This document shows, piece by piece, positions 24,471-32,117 of a stretch of 64,000 nucleotides of DNA; position 1 is the stretch's first letter, and every line of letters starts with the position of its first letter. Under the pieces are notes generated by a model. That model worked only from the letters and a program-made list of their open reading frames with translations, ran no database searches and was not told the DNA's origin. The position numbers were made by a program, and so were the translations under genes. The DNA lies in contig NZ_QHKZ01000007.1 of the NCBI RefSeq assembly GCF_003194585.1, positions 1-64,000 on the forward strand, given 5' to 3'. The stretch comes from Nocardioides daejeonensis (lineage in GTDB: Bacteria > Actinomycetota > Actinomycetes > Propionibacteriales > Nocardioidaceae).

Positions 24471-25871
24471 GTGCAGGCTGATCTGCGTGTGGCGATCATC
24501 GGTGCGGGCCCGAGCGGGATGGCCCAGCTGCGAGCGTTCGAAGCGGCTGAGCGAGCGGGGGCGGAGGTTCCCGAGCTGGTCTGCTTCGAGAAGCAGGCCG
24601 ACTGGGGCGGGCAGTGGAACTACAGCTGGCGCACCGGCCTCGACGCCCGGGGCGAGCCCGTCCACTCCAGCATGTACCGCAACCTCTGGTCGAACGGTCC
24701 CAAAGAGGCCCTGGAGTTCGCCGACTACTCCTTCGACGAGCACTTCGGCAAGCCGATCTCGTCCTACCCCCCGCGTCCAGTGCTCTGGGACTACATCACC
24801 GGACGCTTGAAGCAGACCGACGTACGACGTCACATCCGTTTCGAGACCGTCGTCCGGTGGGCCCGGTTCGACGAGGAGCGACAGCAGTTCGAGCTCACCG
24901 CCGAGGACCTCCGCACCGGCCGCACCACAACCGAGTGGTTCGATCACGTCGTCGTCGCCAGCGGTCACTTCTCCTACCCCCAGCTGCCCTACGTGAAGGG
25001 AGCGGAGACCTTCCCCGGATCGATCTGCCACGCCCACGACTTCCGTGGCGCAGAGGCACTGCGCGATCGCGACGTCCTGATCATCGGCTCCAGCTACTCC
25101 GCCGAAGACATCGGCAGCCAGGCTTACAAGATGGGTGCCCGCTCGGTGACGGCCAGCTACCGCACGAACCCGATGGGCTACGACTGGCCCGAGGGCTTCG
25201 AGGAGCGTCCTCTCGTCTCGCGCTTCGACGGCAGCACCGCGCACTTCAGCGACGGCACGTCCAAGGAGTTCGACGCGGTCATCTTCTGCACCGGCTACCT
25301 GCACAAGTACCCGTTCCTGCCGGAGGAGCTCGGCCTCTCCTCCCCCAACAACGTCTACCCGGACGGCCTCTACCGCGGTGTCCTCTGGGACCAGAACCCC
25401 CGGTTGAGCTATCTGGGCGCCCAGGACCAGTGGTTCACCTTCAACATGTTCGACGTACAGGCCTGGTACGTGCGGGACGTCATCCTCGGCCGTATCGACG
25501 TGCCTGGCGTCGAGGAGCGCGGTGTCTCCATCGCCTCGTGGCGCGAGCGCTTCGCAGCGCTGGAGACGGCGTCCGACGAGATCCGCTTCCAGGCCGACTA
25601 CGTGCGCGACCTGCTCGACCTGACCGACTATCCCGAGTTCGACATCGACCGGGTCGTGGAGATCTTCCTGGCCTGGAAGGCCGACAAGAAGCGCGACATC
25701 ATGGGCTATCGCGACCGCGTCTACCGGTCGGTGATGACCGGGACGCTCTCGGCGGTCCACCACACGCCCTGGCTGGAGGAGCTCGACGACAGCCTGGAGC
25801 GCTACCTCCACGGCGCGACCCCGGAGGCCTCGCGAAGCAACGGCCGGGGTCCCGCGATGCGCACGGCCTGA
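24471..25871 (+). CDS. tmm: Trimethylamine monooxygenase-like flavin-containing monooxygenase
   Basis: The protein has 466 residues in a class B flavin monooxygenase layout: an FAD motif GAGPSGMAQL near residue 10, the FMO fingerprint FPGSICHAHDF (FxGxxxHxxxF) near 180, and an NADPH motif IGSSYSAEDIG near 205. Long stretches (FEKQADWGGQWNY; VHSSMYRNLWSNGPKE; AQDQWFTFNMFDVQAWY) match what I recall of bacterial Tmm, which N-oxygenates trimethylamine to TMAO. The GTG start is chosen because AAGGAG (24459-24464) lies 6 bp upstream; the frame is open far upstream through the previous gene and terminator. The gene is monocistronic. Related FMOs oxidise indole, dimethyl sulfide or other amines, so substrate is not certain. 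Confidence 0.82.
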   Translation: MQADLRVAIIGAGPSGMAQLRAFEAAERAGAEVPELVCFEKQADWGGQWNYSWRTGLDARGEPVHSSMYRNLWSNGPKEALEFADYSFDEHFGKPISSYPPRPVLWDYITGRLKQTDVRRHIRFETVVRWARFDEERQQFELTAEDLRTGRTTTEWFDHVVVASGHFSYPQLPYVKGAETFPGSICHAHDFRGAEALRDRDVLIIGSSYSAEDIGSQAYKMGARSVTASYRTNPMGYDWPEGFEERPLVSRFDGSTAHFSDGTSKEFDAVIFCTGYLHKYPFLPEELGLSSPNNVYPDGLYRGVLWDQNPRLSYLGAQDQWFTFNMFDVQAWYVRDVILGRIDVPGVEERGVSIASWRERFAALETASDEIRFQADYVRDLLDLTDYPEFDIDRVVEIFLAWKADKKRDIMGYRDRVYRSVMTGTLSAVHHTPWLEELDDSLERYLHGATPEASRSNGRGPAMRTA

Positions 25872-25889
25872 GCATCGGCCACCGGTCGG

Positions 25890-25904
25890 CCGCCCCCGGG
25901 GCGG
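25890..25904 (+). terminator. Possible short hairpin after the flavin monooxygenase
   Basis: CCGCCCC and GGGGCGG arms are nearly contiguous, 19 bp after the stop codon, flanked by two direct copies of GGTCGGCCGC. They may form a compact GC hairpin; there is no T-tract, so the call is weak. Confidence 0.35.
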
Positions 25905-25979
25905 TCGGCCGCTTGACCACCGCGGCGCGGCGCGCCAGGGTGGGCAGTCGTCTTGCCCGACCCCAGGGAGGCTCCTCCG

Positions 25980-26288
25980 ATGGCCGACATCCAGATCACC
26001 GATCACCCGGACAAGCTGCGCTTCGAAGCAGTCCTCGACGGCGAGCTGGCCGGCTGGGTCGACTACCAGCTCACCGACGAGCTCGTCGTCCTGACCCATA
26101 CCGAGGTGGATCCCGCCTTCGAGGGGCACGGCGTCGGCAGCGCGCTGGCCCGTGCGTCGCTCGACAGCACGCGGGCGCGCGGCTCCCAGGCGCTGGTCGT
26201 CTGCCCGTTCATCACCAGCTGGATCAGCCTGCACCGCGAGTACGCCGATCTGCAGTACGGAGCCAAGCCACGCTCCACGACCGACTGA
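25980..26288 (+). CDS. Small GNAT-fold N-acetyltransferase (YjdJ type)
   Basis: This 102-residue protein belongs to the short GNAT class. Visible features are the acetyl-CoA-binding turn EGHGVGSALARASLD near residues 47-61 and the CPFITSWISLHREYADL tail, typical of YjdJ-like proteins with predicted N-acetyltransferase activity. The ATG at 25980 follows AGGGAGG (25965-25971); an upstream in-frame start at 25953 would include that ribosome site. The substrate is unknown. It is convergent with the following dioxygenase gene, with a 12-bp gap. Confidence 0.78.
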   Translation: MADIQITDHPDKLRFEAVLDGELAGWVDYQLTDELVVLTHTEVDPAFEGHGVGSALARASLDSTRARGSQALVVCPFITSWISLHREYADLQYGAKPRSTTD

Positions 26289-26300
26289 GGAGGTCGCCGG

Positions 26301-27470
26301 CTACTGGAGCGCAGCGACCTCCTGGTTTCGGTCACGGACGAGGTCGTTGAACGCCTCCCCCGGGCCCACGTGCTCCCACATGCGCTCGGGGTAGAACGAC
26401 ACGTACGCCGTACGCCGCCCGCCTTCTCCGGTGGGCTGCGGGGAGGCGTGCATGACGTCTTGGATATGCACCGTGACGTCGCCCGGTTCGGTGTCGATGG
26501 CCACGACGGGAACTCCGGTCAGCTGACGCTCCCACTGCCACGGCAAGGTCTGGCCGTGGCTGCCAGGAACCATCAGCAGGTTCCCCGTGGCTGCGGACGA
26601 CCCGGTGACCTGGATGCCGATGCTGACCCCCGGGCACAGGATGCGGTGGCCGCCCATGCCGCAGTCCTGATGCCAGGGGATGTTCGAGAGACCCTGGGTC
26701 TTGCCCGGGGCCTTCAGGAGCACTGCCATCCCCTCAAGACGGTCCGGCGCGGAGCGCAGCGCCGGGTCGAGCAGGCGCCCGAGCCGCTGCACGCGGGGGT
26801 CGTTGTCGAGCCCGGCCAGCAGCTCGCTGCGCTGCGAGGCGTAGACCAGTCGACAGAGCACCTCCTCGTCCGCCTCGCCCGTCACCCACCAGGACCGACC
26901 GTCGCCGGGCTGCGCCAGCGCGGCCAGCCGATCAATCTCAGCATTGACCTGCGCCATCTCCTCGACCGAGAAGACGCCCCTGACGTGGAGGTAGCCAACA
27001 GCGCTCAGCCGAGCTCGGAGATCGGCGTCGTCGTCATCGAGCGAACACGAGGCCGCCGGGTCGAAGCCGGAGAGATCGGCCCTCCCCGGCTCGAAGACCG
27101 GGATGCCCGCATGCACCAGCTTCAGGACAGGGTCCCATTGCGCGAGGGCATCGAAGCCACCCTTCTCGAAGACGAGCTGGCCCGAGACGACGAGGTTGAT
27201 GACCGTACGCCGTTGGTCGACAAGATCAGCCCAGGCCGCTGCACTCAGGGCCACCACAGTGTCGGCGGCGAGACCGTCGTGGCGCTCGAGGCCGAGCAGC
27301 TCGCCGGAGCCCACCCGATAGCCCACCACGTGACCGCCCTCCGCGATGCGGAAGGCAAGGGATCCGGCGTCTACGACCAGTCGGGCAGCCGCGGCCACTT
27401 GGTCGGCCGGGAGAGAGTCGAGGAGGTCGTCCGCGAAGGGCCCCGTCGAGGGCGTACAGGTGTCGGTCAT
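26301..27470 (-). CDS. Phytanoyl-CoA dioxygenase (PhyH) family protein with SCP2-like N-terminal domain
   Basis: The protein has 389 residues. The C-terminal half (about 150-375) is a PhyH-type Fe(II)/2-oxoglutarate dioxygenase with iron ligands His267 and Asp269 (WHQDCGM) and His341 (DVMHASPQP), and Arg352/353 for 2-oxoglutarate. Residues about 15-130 look like an SCP2/sterol-carrier lipid-binding domain (AWADLVDQRRTVINLVVSGQ), an unusual fusion suggesting a lipid-like or CoA-bound substrate. The start at 27470 is preferred; an upstream extension to 27581 would run across the operator and into the divergent TetR gene. It is likely repressed by that regulator. Confidence 0.8.
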   Translation of the reverse strand: MTDTCTPSTGPFADDLLDSLPADQVAAAARLVVDAGSLAFRIAEGGHVVGYRVGSGELLGLERHDGLAADTVVALSAAAWADLVDQRRTVINLVVSGQLVFEKGGFDALAQWDPVLKLVHAGIPVFEPGRADLSGFDPAASCSLDDDDADLRARLSAVGYLHVRGVFSVEEMAQVNAEIDRLAALAQPGDGRSWWVTGEADEEVLCRLVYASQRSELLAGLDNDPRVQRLGRLLDPALRSAPDRLEGMAVLLKAPGKTQGLSNIPWHQDCGMGGHRILCPGVSIGIQVTGSSAATGNLLMVPGSHGQTLPWQWERQLTGVPVVAIDTEPGDVTVHIQDVMHASPQPTGEGGRRTAYVSFYPERMWEHVGPGEAFNDLVRDRNQEVAALQ

Positions 27471-27480
27471 GCCGCCATGA

Positions 27481-27519
27481 TGCAAGAACTCTCTTACATC
27501 ACGCAAGAGGTATCTTGCA
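27481..27519. promoter_or_regulatory. Twin operator between the PhyH gene and the divergent tetR gene
   Basis: Two tandem boxes of the form GCAAGA-N4-TCTTRC are present: GCAAGA-ACTC-TCTTAC (27482-27497, one mismatch) and GCAAGA-GGTA-TCTTGC (27503-27518, perfect). Their centres are 21 bp apart, two helical turns, in a 52-bp divergent gap. Cooperative binding by the adjacent TetR-family dimer is the natural reading. Confidence 0.75.
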
Positions 27520-27522
27520 TCC

Positions 27523-28083
27523 ATGACCAGGACCCCCACCCGGACGCGCCTTCTCGACGCCGCGCGCAAGGCGTTCGCCACTCGCGGCTACGACGCGGTG
27601 ACGGTCATCGAGCTCGAGGAGGCGGTCGGCCTCTCCCCCGGCAGCGGCAGCTTCTACCGCCACTTCCGCTCCAAGGAGGATGTGCTCGCCGCCGTGGTGG
27701 ACCGGGAGCTTGCACGCACCGCCGAACGGAACGCGGCACGCGAACGCCGGGCCGAAGGAAGTCTCGCCACGACCTACGCGGACCTCCTTGCCGCCCTCGA
27801 CGACCTGCGCTACTTGATGGCGATGCTCGTGCGCGACGGCGACCGACTGCCGATCGACCGCGTACGTGCGGCACTGGCCGAGACGGGCATCGCCGTCGAC
27901 GCCGCCCACCTGCGGTCGCTCATGGAGGCGGGCAGCATCCCCGCACGCGACCCCGAGGCGGTGGCCTCGGTAGTGCTGCACGCCCTGGTCGGCTACCACC
28001 TGGCCGAGCAGTTCTTCCGCAGTCCGGTCGGCGTCGACCGCGGCCGGTTCACCCTCACCCTCGCCGACCTGGTGGCCCGCTGA
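27523..28083 (+). CDS. TetR-family transcriptional regulator
   Basis: The protein has 186 residues. The N-terminal helix-turn-helix covers residues 8-55 (LLDAARKAFATRGYDAVTV, then GSGSFYRHFRSKEDVLAAVV), followed by a variable ligand-binding helical domain. It is divergent from the PhyH dioxygenase across a gap containing two palindromic boxes, so it very probably represses that gene and itself. The ligand may be the dioxygenase substrate or a CoA derivative, which is inference. Confidence 0.88.
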   Translation: MTRTPTRTRLLDAARKAFATRGYDAVTVIELEEAVGLSPGSGSFYRHFRSKEDVLAAVVDRELARTAERNAARERRAEGSLATTYADLLAALDDLRYLMAMLVRDGDRLPIDRVRAALAETGIAVDAAHLRSLMEAGSIPARDPEAVASVVLHALVGYHLAEQFFRSPVGVDRGRFTLTLADLVAR

Positions 28084-28093
28084 ACTCCCCTTC

Positions 28094-28109
28094 CCCGCCG
28101 CAAGGCGGG
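28094..28109 (+). terminator. Small hairpin after the tetR gene
   Basis: CCCGCC-GCAA-GGCGGG forms a 6-bp stem with a GNRA-like tetraloop, 10 bp after the stop, between convergent genes. It is short but stable; a role as terminator is plausible. The rest of the 28084-28202 gap shows nothing else. Confidence 0.45.
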
Positions 28110-28202
28110 ACTGTGGTCGCCTTCAGAAGGACTGCGACGACGAAGACCGGCCACACCACCGCACCAAACCGCCGGCGATGCTGCCCGGCCGACCCGAGCA
28201 CC

Positions 28203-28697
28203 TCACGGCGCGATCGAGAACACCAAGAGCGACCCGGAGGCCGTCGCCACGATGCGACCCGCAGCGTCGGCGACCTCCCCCTCTGCGAAGACGACCCGCC
28301 GCCCTTCCTTGGTCACCGTGCCGGTGCAGGTCAGCGGCCCGCTCTCCTTCGTGACGGGGCGCAGGTAGTTGATCTTGACCTCGATCGAGGTGTAGCCGGT
28401 GCCAGCCGGCAGGGTGGTGTGCGCCGCACAGCCGAGTGCCGAGTCGAGCAGGGTGCACACCAGTCCGCCGTGGACCGCGCCGATGGGGTTGTAGTGCGAC
28501 TCATCGGGGTGCGCACGGAACGTGACGCTTCCATGCGCGACGTCGATCAACTCCATGCCGAAGTGGCTGGCGATCGGCGCCCCCGGCAGGTCCCCCACCA
28601 TCATCTTCTTGAGATAGTCGATGCCATCGAGCCCCGGCAGATGCGCAAGCCCCTGCGCGGGATCGTCCCACGTGATCGTGGCCTCGCGTTCAGTCAT
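28203..28697 (-). CDS. PaaI-family hotdog-fold thioesterase
   Basis: The 164-residue protein has the hotdog signature near residues 75-95 (YNPIGAVHGGLVCTLLDSALG), which places it among PaaI/YbgC-type acyl-CoA thioesterases that clear aryl- or acyl-CoA dead-end products. The start at 28697 overlaps the stop of the upstream thioesterase gene (ATGA), so the two form a coupled pair. A longer in-frame extension upstream lies inside that gene and is ignored. Control by the divergent HxlR regulator is likely. Confidence 0.85.
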   Translation of the reverse strand: MTEREATITWDDPAQGLAHLPGLDGIDYLKKMMVGDLPGAPIASHFGMELIDVAHGSVTFRAHPDESHYNPIGAVHGGLVCTLLDSALGCAAHTTLPAGTGYTSIEVKINYLRPVTKESGPLTCTGTVTKEGRRVVFAEGEVADAAGRIVATASGSLLVFSIAP

Positions 28698-29158
28698 CGC
28701 AGCGACACCTTCTTCTCGTTCGAGTCGTGGTCGGGCCCGCTGTCGGGCAGCGGGACGTTCTGAAGACGGAGTTGGCCACGCGCCAACACCTTGCCGGTGG
28801 CCTCGTCGCTGACGACGACCTCCCACAGCTGCTGGGTGCGCCCCTGATGCAGGGCCGCCGCCTCCACCTGGACGGTCGCCCCGGAACTGGAGCGCAGGAA
28901 GTCGGTGGCGTTGTGGACGCCGACGGAGAACTGGCGGCGTTCGGCGACCGCATAGCTGGCGCCGATGCTCCCCGCGCTCTCCACGATGGTGGCGTAGACG
29001 CCTCCATGGATGACACCCCACGGGGTGTGATGGTCGGCGCCGAGTTCCGCATGCCCACGCAGGCTGGTCGCGGTGACCTCGTCGACCACCAGGCCAGAGG
29101 CGGCGACGAACCGACTAGCGGCGCCGAGCGACGCCTCAGGGATCCGATCTGAGTTCAT
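28694..29158 (-). CDS. Hotdog-fold (PaaI-like) thioesterase
   Basis: The protein has 154 residues. The hotdog motif HTPWGVIHGGVYATIVESAGSIGA lies near residues 43-66. It is paralogous in fold, not closely in sequence, to the thioesterase it overlaps downstream; hotdog pairs can form heteromers. The start at 29158 (MNSDRIPEAS) is preferred over 29194, because the longer form would begin inside the palindromic operator. It is the first gene of a two-gene unit divergent from an HxlR regulator. Confidence 0.82.
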   Translation of the reverse strand: MNSDRIPEASLGAASRFVAASGLVVDEVTATSLRGHAELGADHHTPWGVIHGGVYATIVESAGSIGASYAVAERRQFSVGVHNATDFLRSSSGATVQVEAAALHQGRTQQLWEVVVSDEATGKVLARGQLRLQNVPLPDSGPDHDSNEKKVSLR

Positions 29159-29180
29159 ATTGTGAACCCTGCCGGACGGC

Positions 29181-29205
29181 TCTGAGTTCGTCAAGTGAAC
29201 TCAGA
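29181..29205. promoter_or_regulatory. Perfect palindromic operator between thioesterase pair and hxlR gene
   Basis: TCTGAGTTC-N7-GAACTCAGA has 9-bp perfect arms (29181-29189 and 29197-29205) centred in the divergent gap. A TTATCC -10-like element at 29209-29214 lies 7 bp before the GTG at 29222. Binding by the adjacent HxlR dimer would block that promoter. Confidence 0.8.
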
Positions 29206-29221
29206 GCGTTATCCTGTGGCC

Positions 29222-29728
29222 GTGATCACGAACGAGATGGACAGGTCGCGATGCTCGGTCGCCGGCACCTTGGCGGTGGTCGGCGAGAAGTGGAGCCTGC
29301 TCGTCTTGCGCGAGGCCTTCCTCGGCGTACGCCGCTTCGCAGACTTCCAACGCAACCTCGAGGTGTCGCGAGCGGTGCTGACCGACCGTCTCGCGACCTT
29401 CGTGGAGCAAGGCGTCCTGACGCGCGTGCCCTACCACGCCGACGGCCAGCGGGAGCGCCACGAGTACCGATTGACGACAAAGGGCCTCGACCTGTACCCG
29501 ACCGTCGTCGCCCTCATGGAGTGGGGAGACCGCTACCTCGGCGACGGGCAGGGAGGACCCATCGCACTACAGCATCGCGACTGCGGCGCGCCGGTTCGCC
29601 TGGCACTCGTCTGCGACGACGACCATCGGCTCGACGGCGCTTACGACGTCGAGGCCACGGTGCGCCCGAGAGGCACGGGGCGGTATCGCGCGATCGAGAA
29701 AGCGCCCTCGTCTCACACGCACCGGTGA
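29222..29728 (+). CDS. HxlR-family winged-helix transcriptional regulator
   Basis: The protein has 168 residues. The HxlR signature is clear: CSVAGTLAVVGEKWSLLVLREAFLG near residues 10-34, then a winged helix with SRAVLTDRLATFVEQGVLTRVPY near 50-72. The family Cys near residue 10 is present. The GTG at 29222 fits a leaderless transcript from a TTATCC box; the alternative GTG at 29195 lies inside the operator, and ATG 29237 is also possible. A C-terminal extension of about 60 residues (after WGDRYLGDG) includes CGAPVRLAL and CDDD. It likely autoregulates and controls the divergent thioesterases. Confidence 0.85.
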   Translation: MITNEMDRSRCSVAGTLAVVGEKWSLLVLREAFLGVRRFADFQRNLEVSRAVLTDRLATFVEQGVLTRVPYHADGQRERHEYRLTTKGLDLYPTVVALMEWGDRYLGDGQGGPIALQHRDCGAPVRLALVCDDDHRLDGAYDVEATVRPRGTGRYRAIEKAPSSHTHR

Positions 29729-29876
29729 CCGCGCACGTGCCGCTGCACACCTCGTCGACCTCCCGTGCGAACGCCCCAGAAGGCAAGAAGGCCGGAGCGG
29801 ACTGCGCGCTGAGCCTGCTCGTTCAGCTCCGGTCGCATCGCCGACTCCGGCACTGACCTCGAGCCCCTCCCAGGCA

Positions 29877-30731
29877 TCAAGCTGGGATCTTGGCGGCGGT
29901 GGCGAGCCAGGCACGTGCGGGGAACGCAACGGTGCCGTTGACCAGACGGTCGCGAAGCTCCGCGCGGGCCTCGTCGAGGGCGTCGGCCCAGCCGTCCTCA
30001 CCCAGGCGCGGTCGGAGCTCACGACATACGGCTTGGCCGACGCGACCTGCCAACGCCACAGCCAGTCGCTCCTCGACGCCGTCACTGCCATCAACGGAGA
30101 AGTCAGCATCCTCCTCCAACGGTGCGATCACGACGTCTCCCCATCCGGCGTCGGTCAACACCTGACGAATCCGGCTACCGTCTGCCAACCCCATCGGACC
30201 GGGCTGGCCATCCCCTGGCGGAGCGGGCGGAGCATCCAGCCGGGCCGCCAATGACCTCAGGCCGTGCCAGAACATATCGCTTTCGCCGGCCCGCCAGCAC
30301 ACGAACACCAGACGGCCTTCGTCGGCAGTGATGGATCGCAGATTGGCGAACGCAGCGACGGGGTCGGCGAAGAACATCACTCCGAACCGCGAGATCACCC
30401 GGTCGAACGGTGCGCCAGGCGCCCCGGCCAGCAGATCACCAGTCTGAGCGTCGTCGGTCACCACCTTCGCCGTAGGCACGCGACGACGGGCCGCGTCGGT
30501 CATCTCGGGCGAGATGTCGACTCCCACAGTCTCGGCTCCAGCAGCTACCGATGCCTCAAGCAGGGTGCCGGCTCCACAGCCGACGTCCAGCACTCGCAGA
30601 CCCCGCCCAAGGCCAGCAGCGTCGAGGACCGAGCGCGTGAACGGAGCGAAGGCCGCGTCGTAGATCCGCTCATGCAGCACCCACGAGGGCGCCTTGTCCG
30701 CCCAGTCTGCCCTGATCTCGTCGTTGTGCAC
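29877..30731 (-). CDS. Class I SAM-dependent methyltransferase
   Basis: This 284-residue protein has a Rossmann methyltransferase core: motif I VLDVGCGAGTLLEA near residues 47-60, an acidic residue after the next strand (VGVDIS), and a post-core segment FDRVISRFGVMFFADP resembling UbiE/methyltransferase-11 proteins. The GTG at 30731 is preferred since GGAGGA precedes it by 6 bp; an ATG at 30779 would add 16 residues without a ribosome site. The substrate is unknown. The 148 bp between this gene's 3' end and the hxlR gene contain nothing recognisable. Confidence 0.82.
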   Translation of the reverse strand: MHNDEIRADWADKAPSWVLHERIYDAAFAPFTRSVLDAAGLGRGLRVLDVGCGAGTLLEASVAAGAETVGVDISPEMTDAARRRVPTAKVVTDDAQTGDLLAGAPGAPFDRVISRFGVMFFADPVAAFANLRSITADEGRLVFVCWRAGESDMFWHGLRSLAARLDAPPAPPGDGQPGPMGLADGSRIRQVLTDAGWGDVVIAPLEEDADFSVDGSDGVEERLAVALAGRVGQAVCRELRPRLGEDGWADALDEARAELRDRLVNGTVAFPARAWLATAAKIPA

Positions 30732-30830
30732 GGACACTCCTCCAGCAGTCACCAAGGTCGCGCCTACTCGCGGGCGCATGAACCTCTAGATTAGGTAACC
30801 CTTAGTAAGCATAGAGCGCACAACACGCAA

Positions 30831-30859
30831 AGAGCCCCTGGCCGATGGGCAGGGACTCT
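30831..30859 (-). terminator. Terminator downstream of tRNA-Ala
   Basis: AGAGCCCCTG and CAGGGACTCT arms (9 of 10 paired, 9-nt loop) lie 55 bp beyond the tRNA 3' end on its strand. They are followed on the minus strand by TTTGCGTGTTGTG. Position and partial T-richness fit an intrinsic terminator for the tRNA. Confidence 0.7.
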
Positions 30860-30914
30860 CTGACTGTCAGACATGTCGCGACTCGGGTGTTCACCTATAT
30901 CTCGACTCATCACA

Positions 30915-30990
<76 letters not shown>

Positions 30991-31131
30991 ATGCATCATC
31001 CGATGCGTCGGAAAACATAGCATCCTCGGCGCCGGTTGCCCGAATCGGGCACGCCCTTCGCGCCGCCGAGGGAAACAGATGCATGAGCTTCTGACCAGTA
31101 ACATCCGGGCCACCCGCGTCGTTGACTCCAC

Positions 31132-31392
31132 ATGGACGGCGACCTCCCTCTTGAGCACCGCATCTCCGCAACGCTGGACGCCGCGGACGTCACTCCCGGC
31201 CAGCACGCGCTTGCCACCGAGGTGTGTCACTGGGTCGTGGCCACACTGCCCGAGCTTGATGTCCGCCATCGCGGCCGGGCCGCCCGCAGCGCCGTACGCC
31301 TCTTCCTCGACCTGCACGTGCCCACGCTCTCCACCTCTCTCAAGAGCGACCTCGCACGACTCTGCGAGATCTCGGTGGTCCTCGACCGATAG
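31132..31392 (+). CDS. Hypothetical protein (86 residues)
   Basis: I do not recognise this protein. It is predicted soluble and alpha-helical, with acidic and hydrophobic heptads (ISATLDAADVTPGQHALATEV; HRGRAARSAVRLFLDL) and no signal peptide or metal motif. Codon choice looks coding (G/C third positions), but an antisense frame at 30910-31317 overlaps it, so it could be spurious. It is the only plausible gene between tRNA-Ala and the repeat at 31466. Confidence 0.45.
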   Translation: MDGDLPLEHRISATLDAADVTPGQHALATEVCHWVVATLPELDVRHRGRAARSAVRLFLDLHVPTLSTSLKSDLARLCEISVVLDR

Positions 31393-31465
31393 TCACGAAG
31401 CTCCGAGCGCCGGTCACCCGCCTCCCGCGCGAAAACCTGGGGCGGTGGCGCGCAAGGCATAGTCG

Positions 31466-31532
31466 CCTCGGCTTCGATGGAGCGAGAGGGTCGCCTTCTG
31501 GAGGATCAGCAGCCCGCGTACTCCATCGAACG
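31466..31532. repeat. 67-bp hairpin-ended repeat, element 1
   Basis: This 67-bp element is about 82% identical to 44008-44074, starting CCTCGGCTTC and ending TCGAACG. It has perfect 10-bp terminal inverted repeats (TTCGATGGAG at 31473-31482, CTCCATCGAA at 31521-31530) and conserved inner blocks CGAGAGGG and TCAGCAGCCCGC. It sits between the 3' ends of convergent genes, as does element 2. Confidence 0.85.
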
Positions 31533-31561
31533 CAGGTGGCCGGGGGCCGCGGCCAGCGGGG

Positions 31562-32089
31562 TCAACCCCGAGGCTTGCGCGGCCAGAGCGTGTAGCTCAC
31601 TGCCGAGACGACTTCGATGCCGAGGATCAGGCCCAGCAGGCCGTAGGTGCCGGAGAAGACCGAGGTGTCGGCGCCCGAGGACGCGATGGCCCGGAGACCC
31701 CAGAGCACGGCAGCGGCGATCGCGACCGAGAGTCCGGTGAGACCGACATCGCGCCAGCACTTGCGCGCGTAGGCAGCACCATCCAGGCGCACCGGCGCGG
31801 GACCACCTGCGAAGCGATGCGCGAATCGCGTGTCCGCCCACGTGATCATCCGGTGGCCGTAGCCGATCGAGAAGCCCAGATAGAGGGCGGCCAGGGAGTG
31901 CGCACCCGTCGCGTCCGCACCACCACGCAGGTCGATGGCGGTCGCCACCAACAGCACCACGTCGACCAGCGGCGTCATCGCCAACAGCACCAGGCCGGCG
32001 CGAGGGCGGCGCAGCGGATAGCGGGCCACCAGACCGGCGACGACGAAGACCCAGAAGCCGATCTCGCAGGCGACGATCAGCGCGACCAT
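31562..32089 (-). CDS. Predicted integral membrane protein, four transmembrane segments
   Basis: This 175-residue protein has hydrophobic segments near residues 3-20, 30-52, 65-80 and 118-165 (the last probably two helices) and a short basic C-terminus ending WPRKPRG. Its function is not recognised. It lies 28 bp after the sepX stop on the same strand and probably shares that transcript. The combination with a divisome gene is suggestive but does not assign a role. Confidence 0.7.
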   Translation of the reverse strand: MVALIVACEIGFWVFVVAGLVARYPLRRPRAGLVLLAMTPLVDVVLLVATAIDLRGGADATGAHSLAALYLGFSIGYGHRMITWADTRFAHRFAGGPAPVRLDGAAYARKCWRDVGLTGLSVAIAAAVLWGLRAIASSGADTSVFSGTYGLLGLILGIEVVSAVSYTLWPRKPRG

Positions 32090-32117
32090 GCGCTCACCGA
32101 CTCAGCACGACAGCCGT

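Noticed and set aside
31466..31740. Short protein-coding frame through repeat element 1 (MEREGRLLEDQQ...) and its counterpart in element 2
   Set aside because: The two elements differ at non-synonymous positions in that frame and keep the terminal palindrome; a DNA or RNA element explains the conservation better.
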